Positions 1-11,319 of a stretch of DNA of 64,000 bases are shown in pieces (within the stretch, counting starts at the first letter, position 1; each line of letters opens with the position of its first letter). Source of the stretch: Apiospora phragmitis (lineage: Eukaryota; Ascomycota; Sordariomycetes; Amphisphaeriales; Apiosporaceae); assembly GCA_038363925.1 (NCBI GenBank), contig JAQQWL010000011.1, forward strand, positions 3,782,001 through 3,846,000. Direction: 5' to 3'. The notes under the pieces are model-generated. The model was not told the DNA's origin. It was given only the letters and a program-made list of their open reading frames with translations, and made no database searches. The position numbers and the translations under genes are program-made.

Positions 1-75
1 ATCTCAATGAATGTAGCTTCGATTGACTAGGTTACCTATCTTTGAACTCCGGCTGTCAAGGTGTTGTTACAAGTC

Positions 76-889
76 TCAAGGCTTTGGTGCCTCTGAAATC
101 CTCTTGTATGCCTTGACAACCTCTGGGAGTCCTGCCATTTTGGAGAACCACGTTGCAATATTGGGATAGGGGTCGAGACTGATCCCGGCAAACTAAGACA
201 TTCTTGGTAAGTACTTCGTTCTTGCAAATACATCGAATTGAAGGGCATACACCTTGTGCTGCCGAACCCAAGGCTCAAATTGGAGGTCGACGGCCGTAAC
301 GCCGCCGGGGATGACACTCTCGGCGAGAGTCTTCTTGAGCTGCCCTTCGAGGACGCTGTAGCAACGCTCGGTCTGCTCGACGTATCGCTTCAACGCATCC
401 TCATTCTTAGTTGGGTTGTAGTGCCTAAGAGAGTGATAAGTAACATGAGGAGGGTTTTATGGGTTTGAGGACAGACCGCCCCCAAACCCTATATCATTGG
501 GGTGCCTACCTGTACCAATTCGTCTGGCCCGTCATGGGGCCCAGAGTAGTCAGGAGAAACATGTTCCACTTGTCAAAGTCGACCATGTCTTGCTCGCTGC
601 TGCCCCGCGGTCCGAGCTTGTTGTCCTTGTCGTAGACGCGGAGCAGGTAGTTCATGCAGGCGCCGGACTCCCAGCTGACGACGCCCGTGTTGGGGTCTTC
701 GAGGGCCGGCACCCGGCCGTTCTCATTGAGCTTGAGGAATGCGGCGCCCTTAACACCCTTCTCTGGGTCGTCGCCGAAGTCCCACATCTTGACCTCGTAC
801 GGCACCCCCAGGAACTCGAGGGCCTCGGCGATCTTGATGGGGTTGGGCCCTGTGGCGTGGGCGTGCAGGATAAGTGGTTGGGGACTCAT
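76..889 (-). CDS. Glutathione S-transferase (Ure2/GstA-like, 3 exons)
   Basis: Cytosolic GST that would conjugate glutathione to electrophiles. Exons read 889-510, 424-253 and 192-76, about 222 residues, a normal GST length. The N-terminal thioredoxin-like domain is visible as LILHAHATGPNPIKIAEALE followed by NENGRVPALEDPNTG (the cis-Pro segment of the glutathione site) and SWESGACMNYLL. The C-terminal helical domain contains PWVRQHK then FAGISLDPYPNIATW. Intron 1 (509-425) is clear, with donor GTAGGC and acceptor TTAG. For intron 2 two phase-0 donors fit: one at 252 gives a 60-nt intron and joins RQHK to FAGIS, the family-like junction; one at 231 gives an unusually short 39-nt intron and adds seven residues. 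I prefer the first. The start is the only ATG giving a complete N-terminal beta strand. The family is certain from sequence; the substrate is unknown. Confidence 0.85.
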
Positions 890-1988
890 TTTGCTATGGA
901 TGCGTGTCTTGGTTTAACAATATTGGATGCTTGCAATGAAACAAAGATGAGAGAAGGATAAGTGAGTTGTAGATGTTGGATATCTGTAATATTTCCTGTC
1001 GACTTCATCCGACTTCCTCACGTCATGGTGGAGACGACTGAGCTGTACTCCAAATCCATTACATACTTCCTCTATATTATGCGGGGAAGGTAAATTTAGT
1101 GATGAGGTTCATCGCTGGAAGACGAAGTTGAATATTCCATCAGAGTACCATATGCCGCCGGGCTGGGTCGCAGACAGTGGTGTGCTGCAATTGAAAGCAA
1201 GAGGCAGGGCACGTTTTCTGAGATGTGATCGCAAATTGCATCTTGCATACTGCACTGCAGCTGGACTTTTACATACCTCGGCCAAGCTGAAAGATACCAG
1301 ACTTTTTACCGTCCAACATGTGAATGAGAATGAAAGTGGAAATGGTCAAATTGCCAACCCGAAATAATACTTACTTAGTTTTTTAAGAACAGACCTTCTA
1401 TAGGGTAGCCTTGGCTGCCAGAGTGTCGTCAAATAGCTTTGGTGGTGAGGACTCGCTTCACAAGTGTTACTACCTCACGATTCAGAAGTCACAACCGGTA
1501 CCAACAACACAATTGTGTGATTGAGCCATCCAAACATTGTCGTTGTCGTTGTCATCTTTCAAAACATCAACCAACTCATCTTTATCTGATACTGGTGAGA
1601 AGATTGAAGTTCAAACTGTCGTGTCGTTTCTTTCGATTGTTACTTTACATAACCACATCCTAGCAGCAGCACCAGCCATATGAGGCTGCCGCCTAGCAAC
1701 CCGGAGAGCGTCTTAAGGTTCCCATGAAGTTTTAAAGGGAAGGACGCGCCAAGCTACGTGCTGGTCTCCACTCTTTTCGCGTTGCAGCACCGGCTCCTGC
1801 CTGCACCTTTCGAAGAACGCCTCGTTACCTGAAAGGGAGCTATCGAGCCAATTCCTCTCCCATATCTTTTTTCGACAGGGAGGCATTTCGTCCTACAGCC
1901 TTTCCCTTCTGTCATCCAACATCAACTCCTCCGCCGTCGCACATCGTAATCTCGAATTTGCGCGATTATCGTCGCGTCATTCTCCAAG
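890..1988. other. Intergenic, divergent promoters of GST and spt16
   Basis: No supported gene. The segment separates two divergent genes. The last 250 bases before the Spt16 start are rich in short pyrimidine tracts, as expected for a fungal promoter and 5' leader. The short open frames inside have no recognisable protein character. Confidence 0.5.
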
Positions 1989-4900
1989 ATGGCTGATAAC
2001 GTCAAGATCGACGGAAAGCTCTTCCAAGAGCGCATCAACCATTTCGTGGGTGCCTGGAAGAATGACAAGCGCGCCGGCGACCAGGTCTTCTCGGGAGTCT
2101 CCTCCATTCTCATCATGATGGGAAAGGTCGATGATCCCGTCTTTCACAAGAACAATTCCATGCATGTACGTCCAATCTCCGATTCTGCGCCATATACAAC
2201 CCCAATACTGACGATGCCTGCGCTTTTAGTTCTGGCTCCTAGGCTACGAATTCCCTACGACCCTCATGCTGTTCACCATCGACTGCCTCTACATCATTAC
2301 CACTTCCAAGAAAGGTACGGATTCTCTCATCAATGCCCAATGCTTAGATTAACTTGTTTTCTTTCTTGTTACAGCCAAGCACTTGGAACAGCTAAAGGGC
2401 GGCCGCTACCCCATCGAGGTCCTAGTTCGAGGAAAGGACGCTGCCGAAAACGAGAAGCTTTTCGTCAAGATCGCCGACACGATCAACGCAGCTGGCAAGA
2501 AAATCGGCGTCATCACGAAAGACTCCTCCAAAGGACCCTTCGTCGACGAGTGGAAGAAGGTTTTCGAGGATAAATGCAAAGACGTCGAACCCACCGATAT
2601 CTCGCCTGCGCTCTCGGCAGCTGCCTTGGCTGTCAAAGATGAGTCAGAGCTGCGTGCTATGCGAGCCGCCTCGAAGGCATGCGTGGCCCTGATGAACCCC
2701 TACTTCCTCGACCAGATGTCCGATATCCTTGACCAGGAAAAGAAGGTGAAGCACAGCGCATTGGCCAACAAGGTAGATGGCAAGCTAGACGATACCAAGT
2801 GGTGGAAGACGGTGGAGCTTCCCAACAAGCAGAAGTTACCCTCCGACTTCGACCCTGTTAATCTCGACTGGGATCTTGGCCCGGCCGTACAAAGCGGCGG
2901 CAAGTACGATCTCAAGCTCGCAGCCGAACCCAACGACGACGCTCTACACGCCGGCATTATCATCGCTGGCATGGGTTTGCGATACAAGTCGTACAGTTCC
3001 GTCATTGCTCGAACATTCCTGGAAGACCCCAACAAAACACAAGAGAGCAACTACAAGCTTCTTTTTGCCGTGCACAACCTAGTTTTGAAGGAGGTTCGAG
3101 ATGGCGTCAGCGCAAGCGACGTGTACAAGAAGGCTATTGGTATGGTGAAAGCAAAGAAGCCCGAGTTGGAGAAGCACTTCCTGAAGAACGTCGGTGCCGG
3201 CATTGGCCTAGAAAGCAAGGATGCCACACTGGTTCTCAACGCCAAAAGCTCCCGAACTCTGAAGGATGGCATGGCTCTCTGCATCACAACCGGGTTTACC
3301 GACATTGAAAACCCACAGCCCCAGGACAAACTGAGCAAAACATACTCGTTGGTCATCACGGACACAATCCGTGTGACCAGCACAGAGGCTGTTGTATTTA
3401 CTGGTGACGCTCCCACTGAGCTCGATGCTACTTCATTCTTCTTTAAGGATGAGGAAGACGAGAAGCCAACCCCCAAGAAGGAGAAGAAGGACGGCCGGGT
3501 TGGTGCTGTTGCCACCAAGAACATCACCCACACCAGGCTACGTTCGGAGCGCACCGCACAGGTAAACGAGGATCAAGAAAAGAGGCGTCACGAACACCAG
3601 AAGGAGCTGGCCAATAGGAAGCAAGAAGAGGGTCTCATCCGGTTTGCCGAGTCCACTAATGACCAGAACGGTACCGAGGTCAAAAAGTTCAAGAAGTTCG
3701 AGTCCTACAAGCGAGACAATCAGTTTCCTTCCAAGGTCAAGAACTTGGAGATTGTCGTGGACCAAAAGAATGGTACTGTCATTCTACCGGTGATGGGCCG
3801 GCCGGTGCCTTTCCACATCCATACTATCAAGAATGCCAGCAAGAACGATGAGGGGGAGTGGTCTTTCCTTCGAATCAATTTCCTTTCGCCGGGTCAGGGA
3901 GTTGGCCGTAAGGATGATCAGCCTTTCGAAGACGCGACCGCTCAGTTTGTTAGAAGCTTGACCTTCCGTTCTTTGGATGGCGACCGCTACGAAGATATCG
4001 CAGCTCAGATCTCCAACATGAAGAAGGAGGCGACAAAGAAGGAGCAGGAGAAGAAGGACATGGAGGATGTCGTTGAGCAGGATAAACTTGTCGAAATAAG
4101 GAGTAAGTCGGTCGTGGACTCGGCAACATGACATTCGCTAACATTCTCTAGATCGACGTCCTGCTGTGCTCGACAATGTATTCATTCGACCTGCTATGGA
4201 GGGCAAGCGTGTTCCTGGTAAAGTTGAGATTCACCAAAACGGTCTCCGATACCAGTCCCCTCTCAGCAGCCAGCAGAGGGTGGATGTACTTTTCTCCAAC
4301 ATTCGCCACCTTTTCTTCCAGCCCTGCCAGCACGAGTTGATTGTCATTATACACATTCACCTCAAGGATCCTATCCTTGTTGGCGGCAAGAACAAGAAGA
4401 CGAAGGATGTCCAATTCTATCGGGAGGCTACCGATATCCAATTCGACGAGACTGGTAACCGCAAGAGAAAGTACCGGTATGGCGATGAAGACGAGTTCGA
4501 GCAAGAACAAGAAGAGCGCCGACGCCGGGCTGAGCTGGACAAGCTCTTCCAGAACTTTGCTAGCAAGATTGCTGACGCTGGCAAGAACGAGGGCTTCGAA
4601 CTGGATATGCCTCTGCGGGAACTCGGCTTCAACGGTGTGCCGTTCCGCAGTAACGTCTACATTCAACCTACTACAGATTGTTTGATTCAGATCACGGAGC
4701 CGCCGTTCATGGTGATTACCCTCGAAGACATCGAGGTTGCCCATCTGGAACGTGTGCAGTTTGGACTCAAAAACTTTGACCTCGTCTTTGTGTTCAAGGA
4801 CTTTACCAGAGCGCCCTTCCACGTCAACACGATTCCCATGGAGTCGATCGAGGACGTCAAGGAATGGCTCGACAGTTCGGACATTGCTTTCACCGAGGGA

Positions 4901-5260
4901 CCGCTCAACCTCAACTGGCCGACTATCATGAAGACAGTCACAGCCGACACGCATCAATTCTTCGTTGACGGTGGCTGGAAGTTCTTGGCCGACGACAGTG
5001 ATGACGAGGACGCCGAGGAAGAGGAAGAGGAGTCGGCCTTCGAGATGGACGATAGCGACCTGGATGAAGTTTCGGAGTCGTCTGAGGAAGACTCGGACTT
5101 CGACAGCAACGCATCTGCCGAGGCCAGCGAAGAGGAGGATGATGAGGACGACGAAGGTGAAGACTGGGACGAGCTCGAGAAGAAGGCGAAGCGCAAAGAT
5201 CGCGAGAGTGGACACGAGGAAGAGGAGAAGAGTCGTAGCAAGAAGCAGAAGCGCCGTTGA
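1989..5260 (+). CDS. spt16: FACT histone chaperone subunit Spt16 (4 exons)
   Basis: Large subunit of FACT (Spt16-Pob3), which displaces and redeposits H2A-H2B during transcription and replication. Exons 1989-2165, 2230-2314, 2375-4102 and 4152-5260 sum to 3099 nt, 1032 residues, the usual fungal length. The order is: an N-terminal aminopeptidase-like lobe; a pita-bread M24-like domain from about residue 170 ([17 protein letters not shown]) to about 440; a charged linker with KEQEKK-type repeats; the middle PH domains with [17 protein letters not shown] and [19 protein letters not shown]; and an Asp/Glu-rich tail from about residue 943, ending in the basic KKQKRR. Exon 2 encodes [20 protein letters not shown], confirming both small introns. 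Introns are phase 0, 1 and 1 with GTACGT, GTACGG and GTAAGT donors. No frame errors were seen in 3.1 kb of coding sequence, in contrast with genes further right. Confidence 0.97.
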
Positions 5261-6834
5261 GACACAGTGGCTTGGTAGCAGCTGGCTTCATTTGGTTGGG
5301 AGTATGCGTTGTTACTGGCTCGAGGTTGAGTTCCCCTACCTTGTGTGTATGATTTATTGGATTGATGGCAGAGACACGGGAGTCTCTAGGACTTACTTGA
5401 GGCAGCATACCATTGCAAAGCTTTGAGTTATGCATTATGAGTTACTTTGCTGTTAAGCAGTCTGGAATGTCGATATCGCTTAGGGCCTAAGAAAGGACGT
5501 TTGTAGTTCTAAATTATTAATGAAAAAATCGGCGTCTTGGTATCAAATTATTCTTAGTGGAGGCTATGTTTCCTGAATGTTAGACATTCATATTATCCGC
5601 AGTGGTAGCTTCGAATCCGCCCCCCCTGGTCAACTTTCAGCAAGGCTCCTGTATTGATGTGCATAAAGCCGGATACACATTTTTATGCTGGGCAGTGATG
5701 GGCGTCCATGGAGTACAGGCCATACCCTCAAGGCTCATCCATCAATTGCGACAGAGAGGATAAACTAGAGGATAACCGGCACATGGCGCATGGAGCAAAT
5801 CAGCATCTGAAGCGAAGCCGTTGAGCGATGGCAGTCTGGCAGTCGAGCCGAACTGTTACTAAGGTGTGTGTGCCCAAGGCCCTACGTTGCCTCAAATCAG
5901 GGAAACTGGGAAACTGGAGTTGACCCACTTCTACCCGGCATCCACTGATGTGAGTGACGGACGGGGGAAAGAAGACGAACATGAAGATGCAAGGGCCAGC
6001 CAGCCTAGAAAAAGAGCCCTAAAACAAGAAATACCCCAGCCGACGTCACATTGCATCACCTTCTTTCGTCCTCTTCCGCCGAAAACTCTCCAAGCTCTCC
6101 AACAAGCAGGGAGCCAGCACCGCCCGCGGCCGCACCTTGGTTCGTGACTAATGAATTGTCCGGTGCCCTAGTCTGGTTCTGGCCTCGACCAATCTCTGGT
6201 AGCGACGCGCGATGGCTTCTCCATCGACAATCGCCTTTCTGATCGTTTCAAGTCGCCCCGTGCCAGCGTGTGCCGTTGAGCCGACTCTTGGCAAATCTCC
6301 CGAGATCCCTGACATGTCCCTGACATCCTGGGCCTCTGGGCTTCTGGGAAGGAACATGACGTATTGTGTCTATGTCGTGTCAACCAAGCTAGATGAGACA
6401 CATTCTTCTGGGCTTGCGCTCTGGCTTGCGCATACCTACCGATACCAATCAAGCCCCCCTGTCAGCCCAGCCGCATGCTTGTTTTTGGGCACGGCAAGGT
6501 ATGGTGATCGGCTGACGGCACACAGAGCAGACGTTCGCAAGATGAGATGTGCTGACTTGGCTATGATGTCTGTCCTCATATTAACAAGGGCAAGGGTCTG
6601 GGTTCAGTCAAAATGTGACTGCTTCCTATAAGTTGACGATTTCTCTCACACGTTCTTCTCAGTTCCCAGCAATCAATCCAGTCAATCCAACCAACCGACT
6701 CTCTCACCTTTTCGTGTGGACTTACGCAACGCGTGTGTGTGTGCGTGTCCGTATACAAGAGCAGGGACTTCTACTTCCGGCCTATACCAACCACCAATAT
6801 TTGTTACTAGTTATACTACATACACAGAGACAAG
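5261..6834. other. Intergenic, between spt16 and SUR7/PalI gene
   Basis: 1.57 kb without a supported gene. It holds the spt16 3' flank and the long promoter of the SUR7/PalI-like gene, with CT-rich runs at roughly 6640-6720 that probably belong to the 5' leader. A (GT)n-like stretch lies near 6735-6750. No RNA gene or repeat family was recognised. Confidence 0.5.
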
Positions 6835-7617
6835 ATGGCACGAACCGGCTTCTTTCACCACATCGGGAGCTTCCTGCTCTTGGCCGCGACGGTCCTCTTG
6901 ATCGTCACCTGTATTTCGGCACCCGTTGTTAACCACCTCTCGGTGCTCAAGGTCCGGATCAACGACGCCAATGAACAAGACCGCGGAACCATCGATTTCG
7001 GCACCTTTGGTTATTGTGTGGACAACGTCGACTCGTAAGTATCTACCTATTTCCCAGCTGGTGGTAATAATCAATGGATGCTAACACTGGTTATGTTCAT
7101 TAGATCCATCAATGGCTGCACCCGCTCTCACGTCGGCTACAACGCCGCCGCCCTTGTCCAACAAGTGCCCGGCAGCAACATCGACCTGAGCGACGCCTCG
7201 GCCAAGACGGCCAACGCGCTGACCAAGGTTATGATCCTGCACCCCATCGCCTGCGGACTTTCCTTCATTGCTTTCCTGCTGGCCCTGGGCGCCGGCATCC
7301 TCGGCTCCTTCCTGGCGTCCATGGTGGCGCTCCTGGCCTTCCTTGTCACCTTGGTCGTGCTCATCACTGACTTCGTTGGCTTGGCCCTGCTCCGCAACGC
7401 CATCAACAAGAGCGACCAGGCCACCGCCCGCTACGGCGCCGCCGCTTGGACCCTGCTTGCCAGTGCCGTCTGCAACCTGCTCGCCACTCTTATCCTCTTT
7501 TTCACCTGCTGCAGTGCCCGCCTGCACAAGAAGCGCAACCGAAACGCCACCGCTACCAAGGCCGAGCGCTACGACAGCCCTCCCCATACTACCAGCACCC
7601 GCCGCCGCTGGTTCTAA
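6835..7617 (+). CDS. SUR7/PalI (Rim9)-family four-pass membrane protein
   Basis: Exons 6835-7034 and 7104-7617 encode 237 residues. Topology is the family pattern. A first membrane helix (GSFLLLAATVLLIVTCISAP) is followed by an extracellular loop with FGTFGYCV and, across the intron, SINGCTRSHVGY, the cysteine-bearing signature of SUR7/PalI proteins. Three further helices follow (CGLSFIAFLLALGAGIL, FLASMVALLAFLVTLVVLI, and LLASAVCNLLATLILFFTCC), then a short basic cytoplasmic tail. Family members act in eisosomes (Sur7) or in ambient-pH sensing upstream of PacC (PalI/Rim9). This protein lacks the long disordered tail of classical PalI, so the pH role is only a possibility. The intron is phase 2 with a GTAAGT donor. 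The start is the first ATG before the membrane helix. Confidence 0.85.
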
Positions 7618-7794
7618 GGGATACAGGCTTGCATGCAAACCTTTCTTCTCCCAAAGCAAAACCTGGCGCTCTCTGCCATGACCCACTAAAGCAATGTCTG
7701 ATTTACGATAAATCACGAAATACACACGTCTCCTAAACATTTGGAATTTCTAGCAGCGAACAATACCCTCACGAACACGAGCACGATACCACAC

Positions 7795-7829
<35 letters not shown>

Positions 7830-8565
7830 CTGAAGACTCAATAGGTACATATGTCCAGGTTGTATACTGTAATGTTACTACGATACCCCGTATTACTCTG
7901 GGCATGCGGTTCGTGTACCATCATATAATCTTTTCAATAAATATTAATACCATCAACTAAGTCTGCTTTATTGGCGCGTTTGCTCGATGATGATTAAGTA
8001 ACAATTAATGTACACGACACACTTTCCTTAAAATATAATGCGTTGGGATTGTGAGTACTTTGCTGTCATATTTGAGACCATCATAACCTCTCTTTGGAAG
8101 AAATGATACCAGAGCTTCGGGAACTGGGGGCCGGGTCTCAGGGCAGTCAGTATAGTGTATCGAATTTGGTCACACCTAGTATAGTGCCATGATCCCGCGC
8201 ATGGCGCCATCATCGGCTTATCTGACGCGCCCATCTTAATATATGAGAGCCAAAGCTGGTCCATGATTGTCACCACTGCTTGAGCCTGGCCTTCTCAATT
8301 CCGGACAGATCCTGCCATAGTCGGCTGGTCTGTAAAGTTGAGCTTAGTGACACTAGGTGGGTTGCGTGGGTCACCTTGGCGATAGCAAGTGCATGATAGG
8401 AGTGCCGTAGAATATCATAGGCGGTCGTGAGCCCATGGTGCCGGTTTTTGGCTCCGTCTAGTACACCGTTTCGAAGAACAAATGCTTAACCTTGAGGGGC
8501 CTATATGCATCACCGAATTTTCCCTCGCTTCAATGTATGCAAGGAGAAATCAGTTCGAGCTGTCT
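7618..8565. other. Intergenic, convergent 3' ends
   Basis: Spacer between the SUR7/PalI gene (+) and the 355-residue gene (-), so both genes end here. It contains a GA microsatellite (separate entry) and AT-rich sequence at about 7920-8040 that could serve polyadenylation. No coding frame is convincing. Confidence 0.5.
7799..7826. repeat. (GA)14 microsatellite
   Basis: Fourteen uninterrupted GA units, about 180 bases downstream of the SUR7/PalI stop codon. Directly visible; probably length-variable between strains. Confidence 0.95.
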
Positions 8566-9633
8566 TCACCCCAGGTCATTTCCTTGGCCGAAGGCCGTGT
8601 GCCTTCCCTCTTCGTCCCGGCCATACGAGTTTTGCCGCGGGCGAAACTGCCCTTGCCGCGACAGGGCCGCCAGGCTGCGCATCACGGCGGGGGTCTTATT
8701 GGCGATGTCCTTCTGGTGCAGGCGGTGCTGGATGAACTGGGCGCCGTGGACGCCGACGCCCAGGAGCTCCCAAGCGGCGCGGTCGTCGAAGCCGGTCGCG
8801 GTGCCGCGCCCGATGGCCATCTGCCGTCCCGTGTCCCAGTCCTTGAGGCTGGGCGCGAGCCGGCCTTGGGGCACGCTCTTGCGCAGCGCCGCCGACATGA
8901 ACGTTTCCCGGAGCTCGGCCTGGTCCTGGTGGCCGTCTTGGCTGCTGATGAAGGGGTTGATGTTGAGGGGCCACGGCCCGTGCAGGAGGCCCCGCCTCAG
9001 CATGCGCTTGTGGTTGAAGCCCTTGTTGGCGGGGAAGACGTGGATGGTGAACTCTTTCTTCTGGATGGATAGGCTTTCTTCGGCGGCTGGGAGATGTAGT
9101 TGTTGTTGTTCTGATGACAACTCCTTGGCCGCTTCCAGGGCCGCTTGCCTCTGAGCTGCCTCCTTCTCGGCTGCCTCCTTCATCCTCTTCTCCTCCCGCT
9201 TCCGCCACCACTTGGGCTTCTTCATAGGGTCCGGGTTCTTCTCGTTCTTCTTGAGGACCTGCACGACGACGGGCTCGGCGAGCTGGGCGTCGGGCGCCGC
9301 AGAACCAGCGGTAGCAGCACTGCCCCAGGCGGCGGTGGCGCCGGCGCCGGCGCCGGCGGCGGGGGGCGCGCTGACCATGACGCGGCGGAAGGGCGAGTCG
9401 TCGACGAGGCAGGTGGCGGTGGCGGCGTTGGCGGTGATGGCGATGAACGAGGAGTCGTCGTCGAGCTGGCGGAAGACGTCGATCTCGGGCCGCTGGCCCG
9501 TCATCAGCAGGCCCTTGAGGATGGCGCGCCGCTCGGCCAGGCTCCGCGGCGGCGGCGTGCACTTGACCAGGACGGTGCGCGAGCTCAGCGACTGCGGCAG
9601 CGTCTTGGCGAAGGCCGAGGCGGAGAACGACAT
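8566..9633 (-). CDS. Conserved-looking protein of unknown function, 355 aa
   Basis: A single uninterrupted frame. The N-terminus (SASAFAKTLPQSLSSRTVLVK) is basic and hydroxylated without acidic residues, compatible with a mitochondrial presequence. Residues 30-90 alternate hydrophobic and charged positions (RSLAERRAILKGLL, then IDVFRQLDDDSSFIAITAN), loosely like an RRM-type fold, which is speculative. A Gly/Ala-rich linker is followed by a Lys/Glu-rich coiled-coil segment around KKPKWWRKREEKRMKEAAEK. A conserved-looking core follows with FTIHVFPANKGFNHKRMLRR and GPWPLNINPF. I do not recognise the family. The very GC-rich first half opens a second long frame on the same strand, 9787-8696, which is Arg/His/Pro-rich and is judged a shadow. 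Confidence 0.7.
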   Translation of the reverse strand: MSFSASAFAKTLPQSLSSRTVLVKCTPPPRSLAERRAILKGLLMTGQRPEIDVFRQLDDDSSFIAITANAATATCLVDDSPFRRVMVSAPPAAGAGAGATAAWGSAATAGSAAPDAQLAEPVVVQVLKKNEKNPDPMKKPKWWRKREEKRMKEAAEKEAAQRQAALEAAKELSSEQQQLHLPAAEESLSIQKKEFTIHVFPANKGFNHKRMLRRGLLHGPWPLNINPFISSQDGHQDQAELRETFMSAALRKSVPQGRLAPSLKDWDTGRQMAIGRGTATGFDDRAAWELLGVGVHGAQFIQHRLHQKDIANKTPAVMRSLAALSRQGQFRPRQNSYGRDEEGRHTAFGQGNDLG

Positions 9634-10683
9634 GGTGGTGGTTGCGGGATGGTGTTGCTGTCGTTGTCGCTCGCGTCGGCGTTTGCGTTTTTTTGTTTGT
9701 TTGTGTCTGTGTGTGTGCGCCCCGGTTTGCGTTGTGTTGTCGTGGTATTACTTTTTTTTTCGTCTTCTTTAGACTGTGCCGAACCAAAGAAAGACTGTTG
9801 CCGGTGGTACTGCATGAGCTTCAATCAATCAATTCAATCGGCTGCAGCTAATTTTAGGCTGGCCTCCCCATGCTAGCTCTAATTGGTGGAGCGTCAGTCG
9901 GTATGTGATGTACCTGAAGTATGGAAGTAGTGTAAGTGATGTGCCCCAACAGCAGTTTGTTTTATTACCCGTCGATGTATCTCATTGAAATACCAATTTC
10001 AAGCATGATTGTCACCCAGTCCCATGTAGCGAGATGTAGATGATGCACACAGTCGGTTGGCTGAATGCGATGCGATGCACAAACGCCGTGCCGGTTGACT
10101 GGCTGGCTGTACGTATACCCAGTCGTACAACAATATATGTTTCATGTTTCTTCCCTCTTAACCACTTGCACCCATAGCAACATGCTTCCGTACAACCCCA
10201 TATACAATACACCTAGGTATGAGACAAGAGTCGCTCATCTCGTCAAACCATGTCGCCCTACACAAACTGGCAGACCATGCGAACAGCTCCCGGGCCGGTC
10301 ATACTCTGCTGCGGCTGGTGGCCGGGCCCTTTCGCGCTGTCGCCTCCCGCATGCAGTGATAGCGGCTTTCTTGTATACTAAGTTGAGTTGGTCGTGCCGT
10401 AACTGCTAACGCTTCTGTTGTGCAACGTCGCCGTTCCAGCGCGGAATTAGGCAAACATCAACTTGCCAATAGGTTCATCCACAAGTGATATGATAGAGAG
10501 GGAGAGGACTCAGGTTTGCAATATAGATGATATGACTCTACTAAGAGACCCAAGAGTTCGCAGGAAGAAGGCTCGCTGTCTTCGTCCAGAATGTGAGCCC
10601 GTCTGTGGTTACGACTTCCTCAACATACCCTAATTCCTCTTGCTGTATACCTACCTAGCCAAGACTGCCGCCAAACCGCTTCC
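9634..10683. other. Intergenic, divergent promoters
   Basis: About 1 kb between two divergent genes. A T-rich/GT-rich stretch lies at 9685-9765, just upstream of the minus-strand start. No gene, RNA or repeat family is recognised. Confidence 0.45.
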
Positions 10684-11319
10684 ATGTTTCCTCGACTTCT
10701 CCCCCATCTCCTGAAGCTGGTGGTCGTGTTCATCCCCTTTTTCGTGGTTTGTAACACGATCACGCTCATGTTGCTTCAGAGAGGCATCGTGGAACCAAGA
10801 AGTCCTTCAGCAGCAGCTCACGAGGCCGAAACCAAAGCCGAGTCCCCATTGCCGGTCTTGGGAGGTCCCCCTCATACCGAACGAGCCCTTGCCCATGGGG
10901 AGCAACATCCCGAGCCAGAAGCAGCACTGACAGCGCTGGAACAAGAAGCACAACCAGCCACAGCCGAACTGCATGTCAACGATGGAGGGAACGATCCCAA
11001 GCCAGAGCCAACCCCGATCACGCCAGTACAAACTCAGACAGCGGCCCCTAAAGTGCAACTCATCAATGGTGGGAGACAACACCCCGGGCCGGAGGCAACA
11101 CTGACGGCCCCAGAACAAACTCATCCGGCTACCATCACCACTACCACCACCCGAGTCCGTGTCGGTGTTGACGTTGGGCTGCGCAAAACCTCGAAGAGGT
11201 CAGGCATGACGAGGCAGTTCGGGACCTTGTCCACTCAGCGAGTGTTCAATGTCTCTATCACATTACGCAACAACAGCCCCGACCCCAAAATCCCCACGCA
11301 ATGTGTCCATGGTGGTTAG
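10684..11319 (+). CDS. Small signal-anchored protein with degenerate repeats, 211 aa
   Basis: Single-exon frame of 211 residues. The N-terminus has one strong hydrophobic stretch (LLKLVVVFIPFFVVCNTITL, residues about 9-28) that could be a signal anchor, leaving the rest lumenal or extracellular. Residues about 70-165 contain three degenerate copies of a Pro/Glu-rich unit. The best pair reads GEQHPEPEAALTALEQ and GRQHPGPEATLTAPEQ, with a more diverged copy between them (GNDPKPEPTPITPVQ). A Thr run (TITTTTT) and a basic C-terminal part follow (RKTSKRSG). No domain is recognised. The combination of a hydrophobic start and an in-frame repeat supports coding, but there is no homology evidence. It could instead be a chance frame or part of a larger spliced gene. 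Confidence 0.45.
   Translation: MFPRLLPHLLKLVVVFIPFFVVCNTITLMLLQRGIVEPRSPSAAAHEAETKAESPLPVLGGPPHTERALAHGEQHPEPEAALTALEQEAQPATAELHVNDGGNDPKPEPTPITPVQTQTAAPKVQLINGGRQHPGPEATLTAPEQTHPATITTTTTRVRVGVDVGLRKTSKRSGMTRQFGTLSTQRVFNVSITLRNNSPDPKIPTQCVHGG

Noticed and set aside
4148..5215. 355-codon antisense frame over spt16 exon 4
   Set aside because: Leu/Val-rich mirror of the acidic and charged Spt16 sequence; exact antisense of a certain coding exon.
7081..7740. 219-codon antisense frame over the SUR7/PalI gene
   Set aside because: Gly/Gln/Ala-rich mirror of membrane-helix codons; the plus strand has the conserved family pattern.
8696..9787. 363-codon frame overlapping the 355-residue gene on the same strand
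   Set aside because: Composed almost wholly of Arg, Pro, His, Ala and Gly from GC-rich sequence in a shifted frame. The alternative frame has balanced composition and a complete coiled-coil and core.
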